In this document: positions 38,060-47,295 of the stretch, piece by piece
Layout of the letters: every line of letters begins with the position of its first letter
Position numbering within the stretch: position 1 is the stretch's first letter
NCBI RefSeq assembly: GCF_014596575.1
Contig: NZ_NASZ01000008.1
Span: forward strand, 62,001-126,000
Source: Flavobacterium pokkalii
GTDB taxonomy: Bacteria > Bacteroidota > Bacteroidia > Flavobacteriales > Flavobacteriaceae
Length of the DNA: 64,000 nt
Direction of reading: 5' to 3'
Notes under the pieces: model-generated
Databases searched by the model: none
What the model was told of the DNA's origin: nothing
The model's input: the letters and a program-made list of their open reading frames with translations, nothing else
Position numbers and translations under genes: made by a program

Positions 38060-39589
38060 TTAAGGTACTACTTTATAAGTTGGGTCTTCCAAAATATTTA
38101 CCTCAATAATTCCCTCGGCATTTTCAAGCAATACGCGGCAATCATCACTTAGATGTCGTAAATGCACTTTTTTGCCGATTTTAGCATAACGGGCTGTAAT
38201 TTTATGAACGGCATCAATAGCACTCATATCGGCAATTTTACTTTCTTTAAAATCAATAATTACTTCGTTTGGATCATTCAAAACATCAAATTTTTCGGCA
38301 AATGCTGTCGTAGAAGCAAAAAATAACGGGCCGTAAATTTCATAATGCTTCACTCCTTTTTCGTCTGTATATTTTCTGGCTCTGATACGTTTGGCACTTT
38401 CCCAGGCGAAAACTAAGGCCGAAATAATCACGCCAATTAAAACAGCCAAAGCCAGATTGTGCATAAAAATAGTAATCAAAGCTACCAAAACTCCCACAAA
38501 AATATCCTGTTTAGGCATTTTGTTAATAATTCGGAAACTAATCCATTCAAAAGTACCAATGGCTACCATAAACATCACGCCCACTAAAGCTGCCATTGGC
38601 AATTTTTCAATCACCGGAGCGCCAAATAACACAATACAAAGGATTGTTAAAGCAGCTACAATTCCGGACAAACGCGCTCTGGAACCGGCTGACAAATTCA
38701 CTAAAGTTTGTGCAATCATGGGGCAACCTCCCATTCCAAAGAAAAATCCGTTCAAGATATTAGCACTTCCCTGAGCCACACATTCGCGGTTTCCATTTCC
38801 TTTTGTCCCGGTAATTTCATCTACCAAATTCAAAGTCAGTAAACCTTCGGTCAATCCTACGCAAGCCATAATCAGACCATAAGGAAAAATCAATTGTAAA
38901 GTTTCTAAATCTAAAGGAATATTCGGAATATGAAAAGACGGAAATCCGCCACTAACTGAAGCAATATCGGCTACAGTTTTGGTTTGGATGCCAAAACCAA
39001 AAACCAACGCAAAAACCACCATAATCGCCACTAAAGAAGCCGGAACTGCCTTGGAAACTTTTGGAAAACCAATAACAATTGCAATAGTCAAAAGTACCAA
39101 TCCAATCATAATATACAACGGACTTCCGGAAAGCCACAAACTTTCGCCATTGACAATAGTTTTAAATTGTTCTAATTGCGACATAAAAATAATTACTGCC
39201 AATCCGTTCACAAAACCATACATTACCGGTTGCGGCACGAGGCGAATAAATTTTCCTAAACGAAAAACACCTATCAAAATCTGAATAATTCCTGCCATAG
39301 CAACAGCCGCAAAAACATAATCCAATCCGTGCGACTTCATCACAGCAATCAGTACAATTACTGTAGCTCCTGCTCCACCCGACACTAATCCGGGACGTCC
39401 GCCAAAAATTGCCGTAACCAATCCCATAATAAAAGCCGCATACAAACCTACTAAAGGTGGAAAACCAGCCAAAATAGCAAAAGAAAGCGACTCCGGAATC
39501 ATCGTCATGGCAACTGTAAGACCGGCTAAAATTTCGGTTTTATAATTTACTTTTTGCGAAAAATCAAACAGATTAAAATATTGTTTCAT
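38060..39589 (-). CDS. SulP-family anion transporter with STAS domain
   Basis: Inner-membrane transporter for sulfate, bicarbonate or dicarboxylates. The 509 residues contain a 14-segment core (AGLTVAMTMIPESLSFAILAG at about 22-42, NGFFFGMGGCPMIAQT near 280) and a cytoplasmic STAS domain (about 410-500; IIDFKESKIADMSAIDAVHKI). It stands alone, convergent with the DUF6807 gene and divergent from dinB. The substrate cannot be read from the sequence; a bicarbonate or sulfate role is plausible. Confidence 0.92.
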   Translation of the reverse strand: MKQYFNLFDFSQKVNYKTEILAGLTVAMTMIPESLSFAILAGFPPLVGLYAAFIMGLVTAIFGGRPGLVSGGAGATVIVLIAVMKSHGLDYVFAAVAMAGIIQILIGVFRLGKFIRLVPQPVMYGFVNGLAVIIFMSQLEQFKTIVNGESLWLSGSPLYIMIGLVLLTIAIVIGFPKVSKAVPASLVAIMVVFALVFGFGIQTKTVADIASVSGGFPSFHIPNIPLDLETLQLIFPYGLIMACVGLTEGLLTLNLVDEITGTKGNGNRECVAQGSANILNGFFFGMGGCPMIAQTLVNLSAGSRARLSGIVAALTILCIVLFGAPVIEKLPMAALVGVMFMVAIGTFEWISFRIINKMPKQDIFVGVLVALITIFMHNLALAVLIGVIISALVFAWESAKRIRARKYTDEKGVKHYEIYGPLFFASTTAFAEKFDVLNDPNEVIIDFKESKIADMSAIDAVHKITARYAKIGKKVHLRHLSDDCRVLLENAEGIIEVNILEDPTYKVVP

Positions 39590-39758
39590 GTTTTATTTTT
39601 GAATTTGTAATAGGGTTTTCTTTTTTTTCAAGGAAGTGCAAAGGTACTTTTTTCAAACGCTTATTCCAATAAAATAGGCAATTGCTGATTTTTATAATCC
39701 ATTTCGAATAAAAAATTTTAATCATAATTTCCTATTTTTATAAAAAAACCACGGTAAA

Positions 39759-40211
39759 ATGGAAACTAACATTTTCTTCAAAGATACTTTCGAATACAAT
39801 TGGCATTGCAATCAGGAACTCCTTGAACTATTCGAAAAAGAGCAACAAAACATTCCTGAAAAATCCATTCAATTACTAAATCACTTGATAAATGCACATC
39901 AAATTTGGATTAGCCGAATTTTGGAACAAAAAGCATCTGTAGGCGTTTGGGAAATTCAATCTTTGGAAGAATTAAAAAACCACAATACAGCCAATTTCAA
40001 CCAAAGCATGGCAATTTTAAAAACTATGGATTTGGGAATGAAAATAAACTACAGCAATTCTAAGGGAATTTCCTTTTCTAATTCCGCTCAGGATATCCTC
40101 TTTCATGTGATTAATCACTCGACCTATCATCGTGCCCAAATAACCAGTGATTTAAAAACAAATAACATCGATCCACTCAATTCGGATTATATTTTTTACA
40201 AAAGAGAATAA
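39759..40211 (+). CDS. DinB-family protein
   Basis: A 150-residue four-helix protein of the DinB/YfiT superfamily. The three metal-binding His positions appear as LLNHLINAHQIW (first helix) and HVINHSTYHRAQI (last helix). It is a possible thiol-dependent S-transferase or DNA-damage-linked protein; its substrate is unknown. It stands alone, divergent from sulP. Confidence 0.82.
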   Translation: METNIFFKDTFEYNWHCNQELLELFEKEQQNIPEKSIQLLNHLINAHQIWISRILEQKASVGVWEIQSLEELKNHNTANFNQSMAILKTMDLGMKINYSNSKGISFSNSAQDILFHVINHSTYHRAQITSDLKTNNIDPLNSDYIFYKRE

Positions 40212-40294
40212 ATTCGAAAAAATACAGGATAGTCAAGCTAAATCATTTTTCTATTTTGCAAACCGTTTTTACAAATCCAAATTAACAACCCATA

Positions 40295-42748
40295 ATGAAT
40301 TATAAAAAACTATTCCTTTTCTTAAACATCCTAAGTATCTCTTTTGTTCAGGCTCAGGAAGTTCGAAAATCCATTTTACTAAACAAAAACTGGTCATTTT
40401 CCAAAGGTGATTTTAAAGAAGCCAGCCAGATTGGCTTTAACGATACAAAATGGCAAAAGGTTACTATCCCGCACGATTGGGCAATTTACGGTCCTTTTGA
40501 CGAAAATAACGATGTACAAAAAGTAGCCATTACCCAAAATTTGGAAAAAGAAGCCAAACGTCAAACCGGAAGAACCGGAGGATTACCTTATATGGGTGTG
40601 GGTTGGTACAGAACCTCATTTAATGTTCCTGATTTCAAAAAAGGACAACGTATTAGTCTGGTTTTTGACGGAGCGATGAGTGAAGCCCATGTTTCTGTGA
40701 ATGGCAAAGAAGCTATTTTTTGGCCTTATGGATACAACTCCTTTCATGTAGATGTAAGCGATTTTCTAACAGAAAACGGACAAAATAATTTGCTTGCTGT
40801 TCGTTTAGAGAACAAAGAACAATCTTCCCGCTGGTATCCCGGAGCAGGATTGTACCGCAATGTACATTTGGTAATCACAAATCCCGTTCACGTACCGGTT
40901 TGGGGAACGTATTTAACAACTCCGTATGTAGCCAAAGATTATGCTTCTGTACGTTTAGAAACAAAATTGGAAAATGTCCCTAACAAAACTGAAATAAGAA
41001 TTGAAACTACCATCCTGGATCAATCCGGAAAAACGGTTGCAACCAAAAACGACAAAAGAAAACTCAATCATGGCGAGCCTTTTGTTCAAAATTTCATAGT
41101 AAACCAACCGCATCTTTGGTTTCCTGAAAACCCAACACTGTATCAGGCGGTTTCCAAAATCTATTCGAAAGACCAATTGGTAGATACCTACACCACCCGA
41201 TTTGGAATTCGTGATATTAAATTCATTGCCGAAAAAGGTTTTTTCCTCAACGGAAAACTTCGAAAATTTCAGGGCGTGTGTAACCACCACGATTTAGGAC
41301 CATTAGGAGCTGCGGTAAATGTAGCCGCTCTACGCCGTCAATTAACTCTTTTGAAAGATATGGGTTGCGATGCCATTCGAACTTCCCACAACATGCCGGC
41401 TCCGGAACTGGTAGCTCTTTGTGACGAAATGGGTTTTATGATGATGCTGGAACCTTTTGACGAATGGGACAAAGCCAAATGTAAAAATGGCTATCACCGC
41501 TTTTTTGACGAATGGGCAGAGAAAGATATGATTAACATGTTGCATCAGTACCGCAATAATGCCTCGGTAATTTTATGGAGCATTGGAAATGAAGTACCTA
41601 CCCAATGTAGTGCCGACGGTTACAAAGTGGCTAAGTTTTTACAGGACATTTGTCACCGCGAAGACCCAACAAGATTGGTAACCTGCGGTATGGATCAGGT
41701 GAGCTGCGTACTGGAAAACGGATTTGCCAATATGATTGATATTCCGGGCTTTAACTATCGTGTGAATCGTTATGAAGAAGGTTATGCCAAATTATCCCAA
41801 AACATGCTTTTAGGTTCCGAAACGACTTCAACAGTTAGTTCGCGTGGGATTTATAAATTTCCGGTTGAAAAAAAACTGGATGCCAAATATGACGACCATC
41901 AATCCTCTTCTTATGATTTTGAAGCCTGTTCCTGGTCTAATCTGCCGGATTTAGATTTTGCCATGTCCGATGATAAAGAATGGACTTTAGGGCAGTTTGT
42001 CTGGACCGGATTTGACTATTTAGGCGAACCAAGTCCTTACAGCATCAATTCCTGGCCTAATCACAGTTCTATGTTTGGTATTATCGATTTGGCAAGCATT
42101 CCTAAAGACCGTTACTATTTGTACCGCAGTGTTTGGAATAAAAATGCCGAAACCCTGCATATTTTACCGCATTGGAACTGGGAAGGCAAGGAAGGTCAAA
42201 TTGTTCCCGTTTTTGCTTATACTAATTATCCAACTGCCGAATTGTTTGTAAATGGAAAAAGTTACGGCAAACAAACTAAAAACAATGCCACTCCCGAAAA
42301 CCGTTACCGCCTGATGTGGATGGATGTCAAATACGAGCCGGGCGAAATAAAAGTAGTTGCTTATGATGCCAATGGTACTAAAAAGACCGAAAAAATCATT
42401 CGTACTGCCGGAAAAGCGCATCATATCGAATTGGTTGCAGACAGAACTGAAATGCAGGCCGACGGCAAGGATTTAGTTTACATCACTGTACGAATCGTGG
42501 ACAAAGACGGCAATTTATGTTCGAATGACCAAAGTTTAGTCAATTTCAGTACCAGTGGCGCCGGAAATTATAAGGCTTCCGCCAATGGAGATCCTACTTG
42601 TTTAGATTTGTTTCATTTGCCAAAAATGCACTTGTTCAACGGACAGTTAACCGCCATTGTGCAAGCTTCTGAAAAAGCCGGAAAACTGACTTTTGAAGCT
42701 AAAGCTAAAGAGGTTAAATCTGGAAAAATTGTACTGGAAGTGAAATAG
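40295..42748 (+). CDS. GH2 family glycosidase, beta-galactosidase-like, exported
   Basis: An 817-residue exported GH2 enzyme, probably periplasmic. The signal peptide ends near FVQAQ. A sugar-binding jelly-roll domain follows (about 25-195; VTIPHDWAIYGPFD), then an Ig-like domain (about 200-305) and the barrel (about 310-600). Candidate acid/base is Glu433 (LWSIGNEVPTQ) and candidate nucleophile Glu509 (LGSETTS). A DUF4982-like segment and a C-terminal Ig-like domain (about 700-817; LVADRTEMQADGKDLVYITV) complete it. This layout is common in Bacteroidota exo-beta-galactosidases and also beta-glucuronidases. No SusC/SusD pair is adjacent. Confidence 0.9.
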   Translation: MNYKKLFLFLNILSISFVQAQEVRKSILLNKNWSFSKGDFKEASQIGFNDTKWQKVTIPHDWAIYGPFDENNDVQKVAITQNLEKEAKRQTGRTGGLPYMGVGWYRTSFNVPDFKKGQRISLVFDGAMSEAHVSVNGKEAIFWPYGYNSFHVDVSDFLTENGQNNLLAVRLENKEQSSRWYPGAGLYRNVHLVITNPVHVPVWGTYLTTPYVAKDYASVRLETKLENVPNKTEIRIETTILDQSGKTVATKNDKRKLNHGEPFVQNFIVNQPHLWFPENPTLYQAVSKIYSKDQLVDTYTTRFGIRDIKFIAEKGFFLNGKLRKFQGVCNHHDLGPLGAAVNVAALRRQLTLLKDMGCDAIRTSHNMPAPELVALCDEMGFMMMLEPFDEWDKAKCKNGYHRFFDEWAEKDMINMLHQYRNNASVILWSIGNEVPTQCSADGYKVAKFLQDICHREDPTRLVTCGMDQVSCVLENGFANMIDIPGFNYRVNRYEEGYAKLSQNMLLGSETTSTVSSRGIYKFPVEKKLDAKYDDHQSSSYDFEACSWSNLPDLDFAMSDDKEWTLGQFVWTGFDYLGEPSPYSINSWPNHSSMFGIIDLASIPKDRYYLYRSVWNKNAETLHILPHWNWEGKEGQIVPVFAYTNYPTAELFVNGKSYGKQTKNNATPENRYRLMWMDVKYEPGEIKVVAYDANGTKKTEKIIRTAGKAHHIELVADRTEMQADGKDLVYITVRIVDKDGNLCSNDQSLVNFSTSGAGNYKASANGDPTCLDLFHLPKMHLFNGQLTAIVQASEKAGKLTFEAKAKEVKSGKIVLEVK

Positions 42749-42797
42749 GTTTTCGAAATAACTTCTAAAAATTAATTTATAAATCCAAAATACTCTT

Positions 42798-43490
42798 ATG
42801 AAAATCAAAATAATCATTGCTTGTTTTGTATTATTAACTTCTCTATTTTCCTGTAAAACTATTTTCAGTGAAGACTTCAACAACAATGATAATAATTGGG
42901 AACTGTATAAAGATAATAAAGAGTTTTTGGTCAATATCGCAGAAGGTAAATTACACATTGAGAAATTTTCTCTAAACCGTATTAACAATGGATGTCTTTG
43001 GTATAAAAAAGAAATAAAGAATTTTGATACCTCTAAGGATTTTTCAATACAATTTATGGCAAAAATTATTAAATTTGAAGATGTTGTTAATCATATCGAT
43101 TTTCAATGGGGTGATTTAAATGGTAATCAAAAGAGACTTTATCAAATTGAATTTGGAACCTCTGGCTTGATCCGTCTCAATTATTTTGATAAAGGTTGGT
43201 CTTATTTGTTTGAAAAAAATTTACCTATAAAATATACTTCCTCTAATCAATTTTCTGTTCAACTAAAAAACAAAGACAAAACAGTTTATTATCCCGTAAA
43301 TGCCAATGCATTTAACAAATATGAAATTATCCAAAAAGGTAATTACTGCACAATTAAAATTAACGACATTAAAGTATTATCCAAAAAAATCAAAATAATA
43401 ACAGGTAATTCTATTGGAATTCAGCAATGTCTTAGATCTTCTTGGGAAATAGATAAAATTGTAATCAAACAACAAAACAACGAACAATAA
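42798..43490 (+). CDS. Hypothetical lipoprotein, possible jelly-roll domain
   Basis: A 230-residue lipoprotein (signal with Cys19, LLTSLFSC). The body is beta-rich: FSEDFNNNDNNWELYKDNKEF at the start, then alternating strands and SIGIQQCLRSSWEIDKIVIKQ at the end. This resembles a concanavalin-like (laminin-G or DUF1080-type) fold, but I recognise no family. It follows the GH2 gene by 49 bases and may share its transcript. Confidence 0.6.
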   Translation: MKIKIIIACFVLLTSLFSCKTIFSEDFNNNDNNWELYKDNKEFLVNIAEGKLHIEKFSLNRINNGCLWYKKEIKNFDTSKDFSIQFMAKIIKFEDVVNHIDFQWGDLNGNQKRLYQIEFGTSGLIRLNYFDKGWSYLFEKNLPIKYTSSNQFSVQLKNKDKTVYYPVNANAFNKYEIIQKGNYCTIKINDIKVLSKKIKIITGNSIGIQQCLRSSWEIDKIVIKQQNNEQ

Positions 43491-43522
43491 TAAATATTTA
43501 CCGAATATCAATAAATATTTAG

Positions 43523-43530
43523 TACTTTTG
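43523..43530 (+). promoter_or_regulatory. Probable -7 element (TACTTTTG) before DUF2975 gene
   Basis: TACTTTTG fits TAnnTTTG. It overlaps a possible ATG at 43528, which argues that the real start is the ATG at 43561. No good -33 TTG was seen. Confidence 0.4.
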
Positions 43531-43560
43531 GACTATTGTTTCACTTTTATCCTATCCTTT

Positions 43561-44040
43561 ATGAAACGCATTTCAATAGTATTCCTCCAGACAGTTGTGC
43601 TGCTTATTAGCTTAATTGCACTAATCATTTTAATTCGCTTTCCGCTGACCGAAGGAAGAGCCCAAGACTTAGATCTATTCCACATTTATGCCGACCCGCT
43701 TATCCTTTACGCTTATACTTCGTCCATAGCATTTTTTATGGCTTTGTACAAAGCCTTTCAAATTTTAGGCTTTATACGAAAAAATGAATTGTTTACCACA
43801 AATACCGTGAAAGCTTTAAAAAGCATCAAATTTTGCGCCATAATCTTATGTGTTTTGATAGCTGGAGCCGGAATTTATATCAGGATTTTTCATCATCCCA
43901 ACGATGATCCAGCAGGATTTCTGGCTATGTGTATGATTCTTATTTTTATTGGGATTGCCGTAGCGACAGCTGTGGCGGTACTTGAAAAAGTGCTGCAAAA
44001 TGCCATCGATATGAAAAATGAAAATGACCTAACTATTTAA
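43561..44040 (+). CDS. DUF2975 membrane protein
   Basis: A 159-residue four-helix membrane protein (segments about 8-28, 45-65, 85-105, 115-140) typical of DUF2975. It is paired with the small HTH regulator that follows 3 bases later. This DUF2975 plus YozG-like HTH pair is widespread. An in-frame ATG 33 bases upstream lies in the promoter, so the shorter start is used. Function is unknown; it may be a membrane partner that controls the regulator. Confidence 0.8.
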   Translation: MKRISIVFLQTVVLLISLIALIILIRFPLTEGRAQDLDLFHIYADPLILYAYTSSIAFFMALYKAFQILGFIRKNELFTTNTVKALKSIKFCAIILCVLIAGAGIYIRIFHHPNDDPAGFLAMCMILIFIGIAVATAVAVLEKVLQNAIDMKNENDLTI

Positions 44041-44043
44041 ACT

Positions 44044-44256
44044 ATGGCGATTATTGTAAACCTTGACGTGATGATGGCTAAGCGAAAAATGTCCCTGAAT
44101 GAACTTTCAGAAAAAGTAGATTTGACCTTATCCAATCTTTCAATTCTTAAAACCGGAAAGGCGAAAGCCATTCGTTTCAGTACACTCGAGGCCATCTGTA
44201 AAGCCTTAGATTGTCAGCCCGGTGATATTTTAGAATATGTCAATAATGAGGAATAA
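44044..44256 (+). CDS. XRE/Cro-family small HTH regulator (YozG-like)
   Basis: A 70-residue one-domain DNA-binding protein: MMAKRKMSLNELSEKVDLT, then LSNLSILKTGKAKAIRF, then EAICKALDCQPGDILEYV, the classic helix-turn-helix of the Cro/CI type with a short acidic end. It starts 3 bases after the DUF2975 stop, so the two form an operon. Confidence 0.9.
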   Translation: MAIIVNLDVMMAKRKMSLNELSEKVDLTLSNLSILKTGKAKAIRFSTLEAICKALDCQPGDILEYVNNEE

Positions 44257-44651
44257 AGAGTAAAAAAGGCAGAACAAATAAAGGTAAATTCACTTTAGAT
44301 GTTCAATTTGCGTCTGTTCGAGTTGAAAACCAGTTTGCGACAGAAAATTGGTTTGAAGTATCGAGAACCATTCTACAAACAAAACTTCTCGTCCCGATAA
44401 CTATCGGGACATTTTATTCCGCTATGCTCCATAAATACGAACTGACGGCATTACTAATTTTACCCGATGAATTATAAATTCATCCGGCAATAAACTAATC
44501 GTCCTGATTTGTTTTTTATTTGAATTCATTTGCTTTTATTTTCGAAAATTATTTATTTTTTTCGAAAAATCTGTTTTTCGTTTGTAATTGTAATTTTAAG
44601 TCTTAATTTTACAAGAATACAAAAACAATAACAAGTAGCGTAATAAAAGAA
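44257..44651. other. Non-coding spacer with hairpins upstream of RLP operon
   Basis: About 395 bases without a convincing gene. It contains short palindromes around 44394-44411 (CCCGATAACTATCGGGA) and 44463-44489 (a CCCGATGAATT/AATTCATCCGG type hairpin), then an AT-rich promoter region. A tiny frame from 44299 ends quickly and has no family features. Confidence 0.6.
44582..44611 (+). promoter_or_regulatory. Predicted promoter of RLP operon (TTG-N19-TAATTTTA)
   Basis: TTG at 44582-44584 and TAATTTTA at 44604-44611 match TTG/TAnnTTTG except for the last base. The spacing is 19 and the start codon is 40 bases downstream. Confidence 0.5.
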
Positions 44652-45893
44652 ATGGAACGAATTTTTGCAGAATATTATATCGAAACACCTTATGAAGTGG
44701 AACAGGCTGCGGCGGTTTTGGCCGGCGAACAATCCTCAGGGACTTTTGTATCTGTTCCGGGAGAAACTGCCGAACTCAAACAGCGTTTTGCTGCCCGTGT
44801 AGAAAATATTGAAAAACTGGATTTGGTTGACGAACCTTCGATTCCCGGTAACGCTATTCCGGGTAAAAAATACCAAAGAGCCAAAGTTCAGGTAAGTTGG
44901 TCCATCGAAAATTTTGGCTACAATCTGCCGGTTTTAATTAGTACTTTACAGGGTAATTTATACGAAATCAGCCAGTTTACCGGATTGAAACTCATGGATT
45001 TTGAAGTTCCGGATTCCTTTAAAAATCATTTCCGCGGACCTCGATTTGGTATTCAGGGTTCCAAAGTTTCTTGTGGTGTAGGCGACAGACCGATGATTGG
45101 AACCATTATCAAACCTAGTGTTGGAATGAGTCCTGAAGAAACTGCTACTTTGGTTAAAACCTTAATCGATGCAGGAATCGATTTTATCAAAGATGATGAG
45201 TTAATGGGATCGACTGCCAACTCTCTTTTTGAAAACCGTGTAAACGTTATCATGAAAGTAATTAACGAACATGCTCACAAAACCGGCAAAAAAGTAATGT
45301 ATGCTTTTAACATCAGTGACGAAATTGACGCGATGCAACGCAAATACGAACACATTCAAAAAAACGAAGGTACCTGTGCCATGATTAGCATCAACAGCGT
45401 TGGATTGAGCGGTACCAAAAAAATATGTGATCAAGGTGAATTGGTTATTCACGGTCATAGAAACGGTTGGGGAATGCTAAACCGTCATCCACTATTAGGA
45501 ATTGAATTTCCGGCTTACCAAAAAATTTGGCGTTTGGCCGGTGTGGATCAAATGCACGTGAACGGAATTCAAAATAAATTTTGGGAATCGGATGATTCAG
45601 TGGTTAAATCTATTCAATCTTGTTTAAAACCTTTTGTTTGCGGAAACAATCCTTTACCGGTAGTTTCTTCGGGACAATGGGGCGGACAAGCACCAGAAAC
45701 TTATCGAAGAACGCAAACCACCGACTTATTATACATGGCCGGAGGTGGAATTTTAGCCCATCCCATGGGAGCCACAGCGGGCGTAAATGCCTTACAACAA
45801 GCCTGGAAAGCAGCCGTTGACGGATTATCTGTTGAAGAAGCCGCTTTGCAGTATCCTGAATTTGCAGCATCAGTAAAAAAATTCGCAAAATAA
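44652..45893 (+). CDS. RuBisCO-like protein (form IV), probable acid-sugar-phosphate decarboxylase/enolase
   Basis: A 413-residue RuBisCO-large-subunit homologue. Counted against plant RuBisCO, many catalytic residues are kept: Lys154 (as K175), Lys180/Asp182/Glu183 in DFIKDDE (carbamate lysine and metal ligands K201/D203/E204), His267, His269 and Arg270 (as H292/H294/R295), His302 (H327) and loop-6 Lys309 (K334). The second lysine of the KPK motif (K177) is Ser156. Small-subunit and phosphoribulokinase genes are absent. It overlaps a DUF1537 acid-sugar kinase by one base, the context of RLPs in D-apionate-type pathways (OiaX/OiaT). I infer a kinase product as substrate, with decarboxylation or C-C cleavage through an enediolate. 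The true substrate is unknown. Confidence 0.88.
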   Translation: MERIFAEYYIETPYEVEQAAAVLAGEQSSGTFVSVPGETAELKQRFAARVENIEKLDLVDEPSIPGNAIPGKKYQRAKVQVSWSIENFGYNLPVLISTLQGNLYEISQFTGLKLMDFEVPDSFKNHFRGPRFGIQGSKVSCGVGDRPMIGTIIKPSVGMSPEETATLVKTLIDAGIDFIKDDELMGSTANSLFENRVNVIMKVINEHAHKTGKKVMYAFNISDEIDAMQRKYEHIQKNEGTCAMISINSVGLSGTKKICDQGELVIHGHRNGWGMLNRHPLLGIEFPAYQKIWRLAGVDQMHVNGIQNKFWESDDSVVKSIQSCLKPFVCGNNPLPVVSSGQWGGQAPETYRRTQTTDLLYMAGGGILAHPMGATAGVNALQQAWKAAVDGLSVEEAALQYPEFAASVKKFAK

Positions 45894-47278
45894 TGAACAA
45901 AGCACATCCCCTATTATTAGCATACTATGGAGATGATTTTACAGGCTCCACCGATGCCTTAGAATTTCTGACTTTGGCCGGAATAAAAACCGTTCTTTTT
46001 CTGCGTCCGCCGTTGCATAAAGATGTTGCGCTTTTTCCGGGAGTTCAGGCTATTGGTCTGGCGGGAAAAAGCCGTTCGATGTCGCCAACGGAAATGGAAG
46101 AAGAGTTATTCCCTGCTTTTGAAACGCTGAGAGATTTCAATGCCGAGCAGGTACATTATAAAGTATGCTCGACATTCGATTCGGCACCACATGTGGGAAA
46201 CATTGGAAAAGCTATCGAAATTGGCAGCGAAGTTTTTAACCAAAAAACAACATTCATTTCCCCGGCAGCACCTCATTTGGGACGTTATTGCGCTTTTGGA
46301 AATTTATTTGCCAAAATGGGTACGAGCGGAAACGGCGAAATCCACCGCATTGACCGACATCCGTCCATGAGCAAGCATCCGGTGACTCCGGCTCATGAAG
46401 CCGATTTGAGATTGCATTTGGCGCAGCAAACAACAAAAAATATTGATTTAATCAATATTACGACTATCGAAAAGGGTTCAGACGCTGTTTTAGATGAAAT
46501 TCAAGCAAAAGAACAAGCCGAAATTCTGTTTTTGGACGGACTGAATCAGGAACATTTAAAAACCATCGGAACGGTTTTACACCAAAAAGGAAAAGAAAAA
46601 ACACTTTTTACGGTGGGTTCTTCCGGAATCGAAATGGCTTTAGGTCTGGCTTGGAATGAAGACAAAATCATTCAAAACAGCTTCGAATTCAAACATCCCG
46701 GCGAAGCAAGTCCGCTATTAGTAGTATCAGGAAGCTGCTCGCCAGTTACAGCAGGCCAAATTGAATTTGCAACGGCAAATGGTTTTGAAAGCGTAGCATT
46801 AGCCTCTAAAGTCATGCATCACGACCATCAGGAACAAAGCATTGCCGAAGTAGCCGAAAAAATCACCAAACTGTTAAAAGCGGGAAAAAATATCGTTTTA
46901 CATACCAGTATTGGTCCAAATGACCCCAGAATTGCCGAAACGGAATCTTATTTAAAACATAGCGGTTTAACAGCAAAAGAAGTCCAAAAACAAAGCAGTA
47001 AAATTTACGGACGTGTTTTAGGACAAATCATTAAAAACGTTTTAGAATCTGTTTCTATCCAGCGTATTCTTTTTGCCGGAGGCGATACTTCCAGTTATGC
47101 CGCTTCTGAATTAGGCATTTTTGCTTTGGAAATGATTGCACCACTGGCACCCGGTGCTCCGCTTTGCAAAGCCATTTCTGAAGATGAAAAAGTAAACGGT
47201 TTAGAACTTAACTTTAAAGGAGGTCAGGTGGGCCCTGCGGATTACTTCATCAAAGTCCAAAAAGGAGAAAAATTATAA
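45893..47278 (+). CDS. Four-carbon/acid-sugar kinase (DUF1537 family)
   Basis: ATP-dependent kinase for acid sugars or their keto derivatives. The 461 residues have the N-terminal substrate domain (YYGDDFTGSTDALEFL at about 6-21, KVCSTFDSAPHVGNIGKA, then GRYCAFGNLFAK) and the C-terminal nucleotide domain (VVSGSCSPVTAGQIEFA at about 278-294, LFAGGDTSSYA and the PLCKAISEDEKVNGLELNFK end). All key family motifs look intact. It overlaps the RLP stop codon by one base (TAATG), so the two are tightly coupled. The product is inferred to feed the RLP. Confidence 0.9.
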   Translation: MNKAHPLLLAYYGDDFTGSTDALEFLTLAGIKTVLFLRPPLHKDVALFPGVQAIGLAGKSRSMSPTEMEEELFPAFETLRDFNAEQVHYKVCSTFDSAPHVGNIGKAIEIGSEVFNQKTTFISPAAPHLGRYCAFGNLFAKMGTSGNGEIHRIDRHPSMSKHPVTPAHEADLRLHLAQQTTKNIDLINITTIEKGSDAVLDEIQAKEQAEILFLDGLNQEHLKTIGTVLHQKGKEKTLFTVGSSGIEMALGLAWNEDKIIQNSFEFKHPGEASPLLVVSGSCSPVTAGQIEFATANGFESVALASKVMHHDHQEQSIAEVAEKITKLLKAGKNIVLHTSIGPNDPRIAETESYLKHSGLTAKEVQKQSSKIYGRVLGQIIKNVLESVSIQRILFAGGDTSSYAASELGIFALEMIAPLAPGAPLCKAISEDEKVNGLELNFKGGQVGPADYFIKVQKGEKL

Positions 47279-47295
47279 TACATAAAAAAACATAC

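Noticed and set aside
43528..43560. Longer start for the DUF2975 gene
   Set aside because: The upstream ATG sits in a TAnnTTTG promoter element and adds 11 residues before a normal membrane-protein start.
44299..44400. Tiny ORF between the HTH gene and the RLP operon
   Set aside because: Only 33 codons, no start signal or family similarity, and it runs into a palindromic spacer.
44652..45893. True CO2-fixing RuBisCO
   Set aside because: The second Lys of KPK is Ser, there is no small subunit or phosphoribulokinase gene, and the gene is fused in operon with an acid-sugar kinase.
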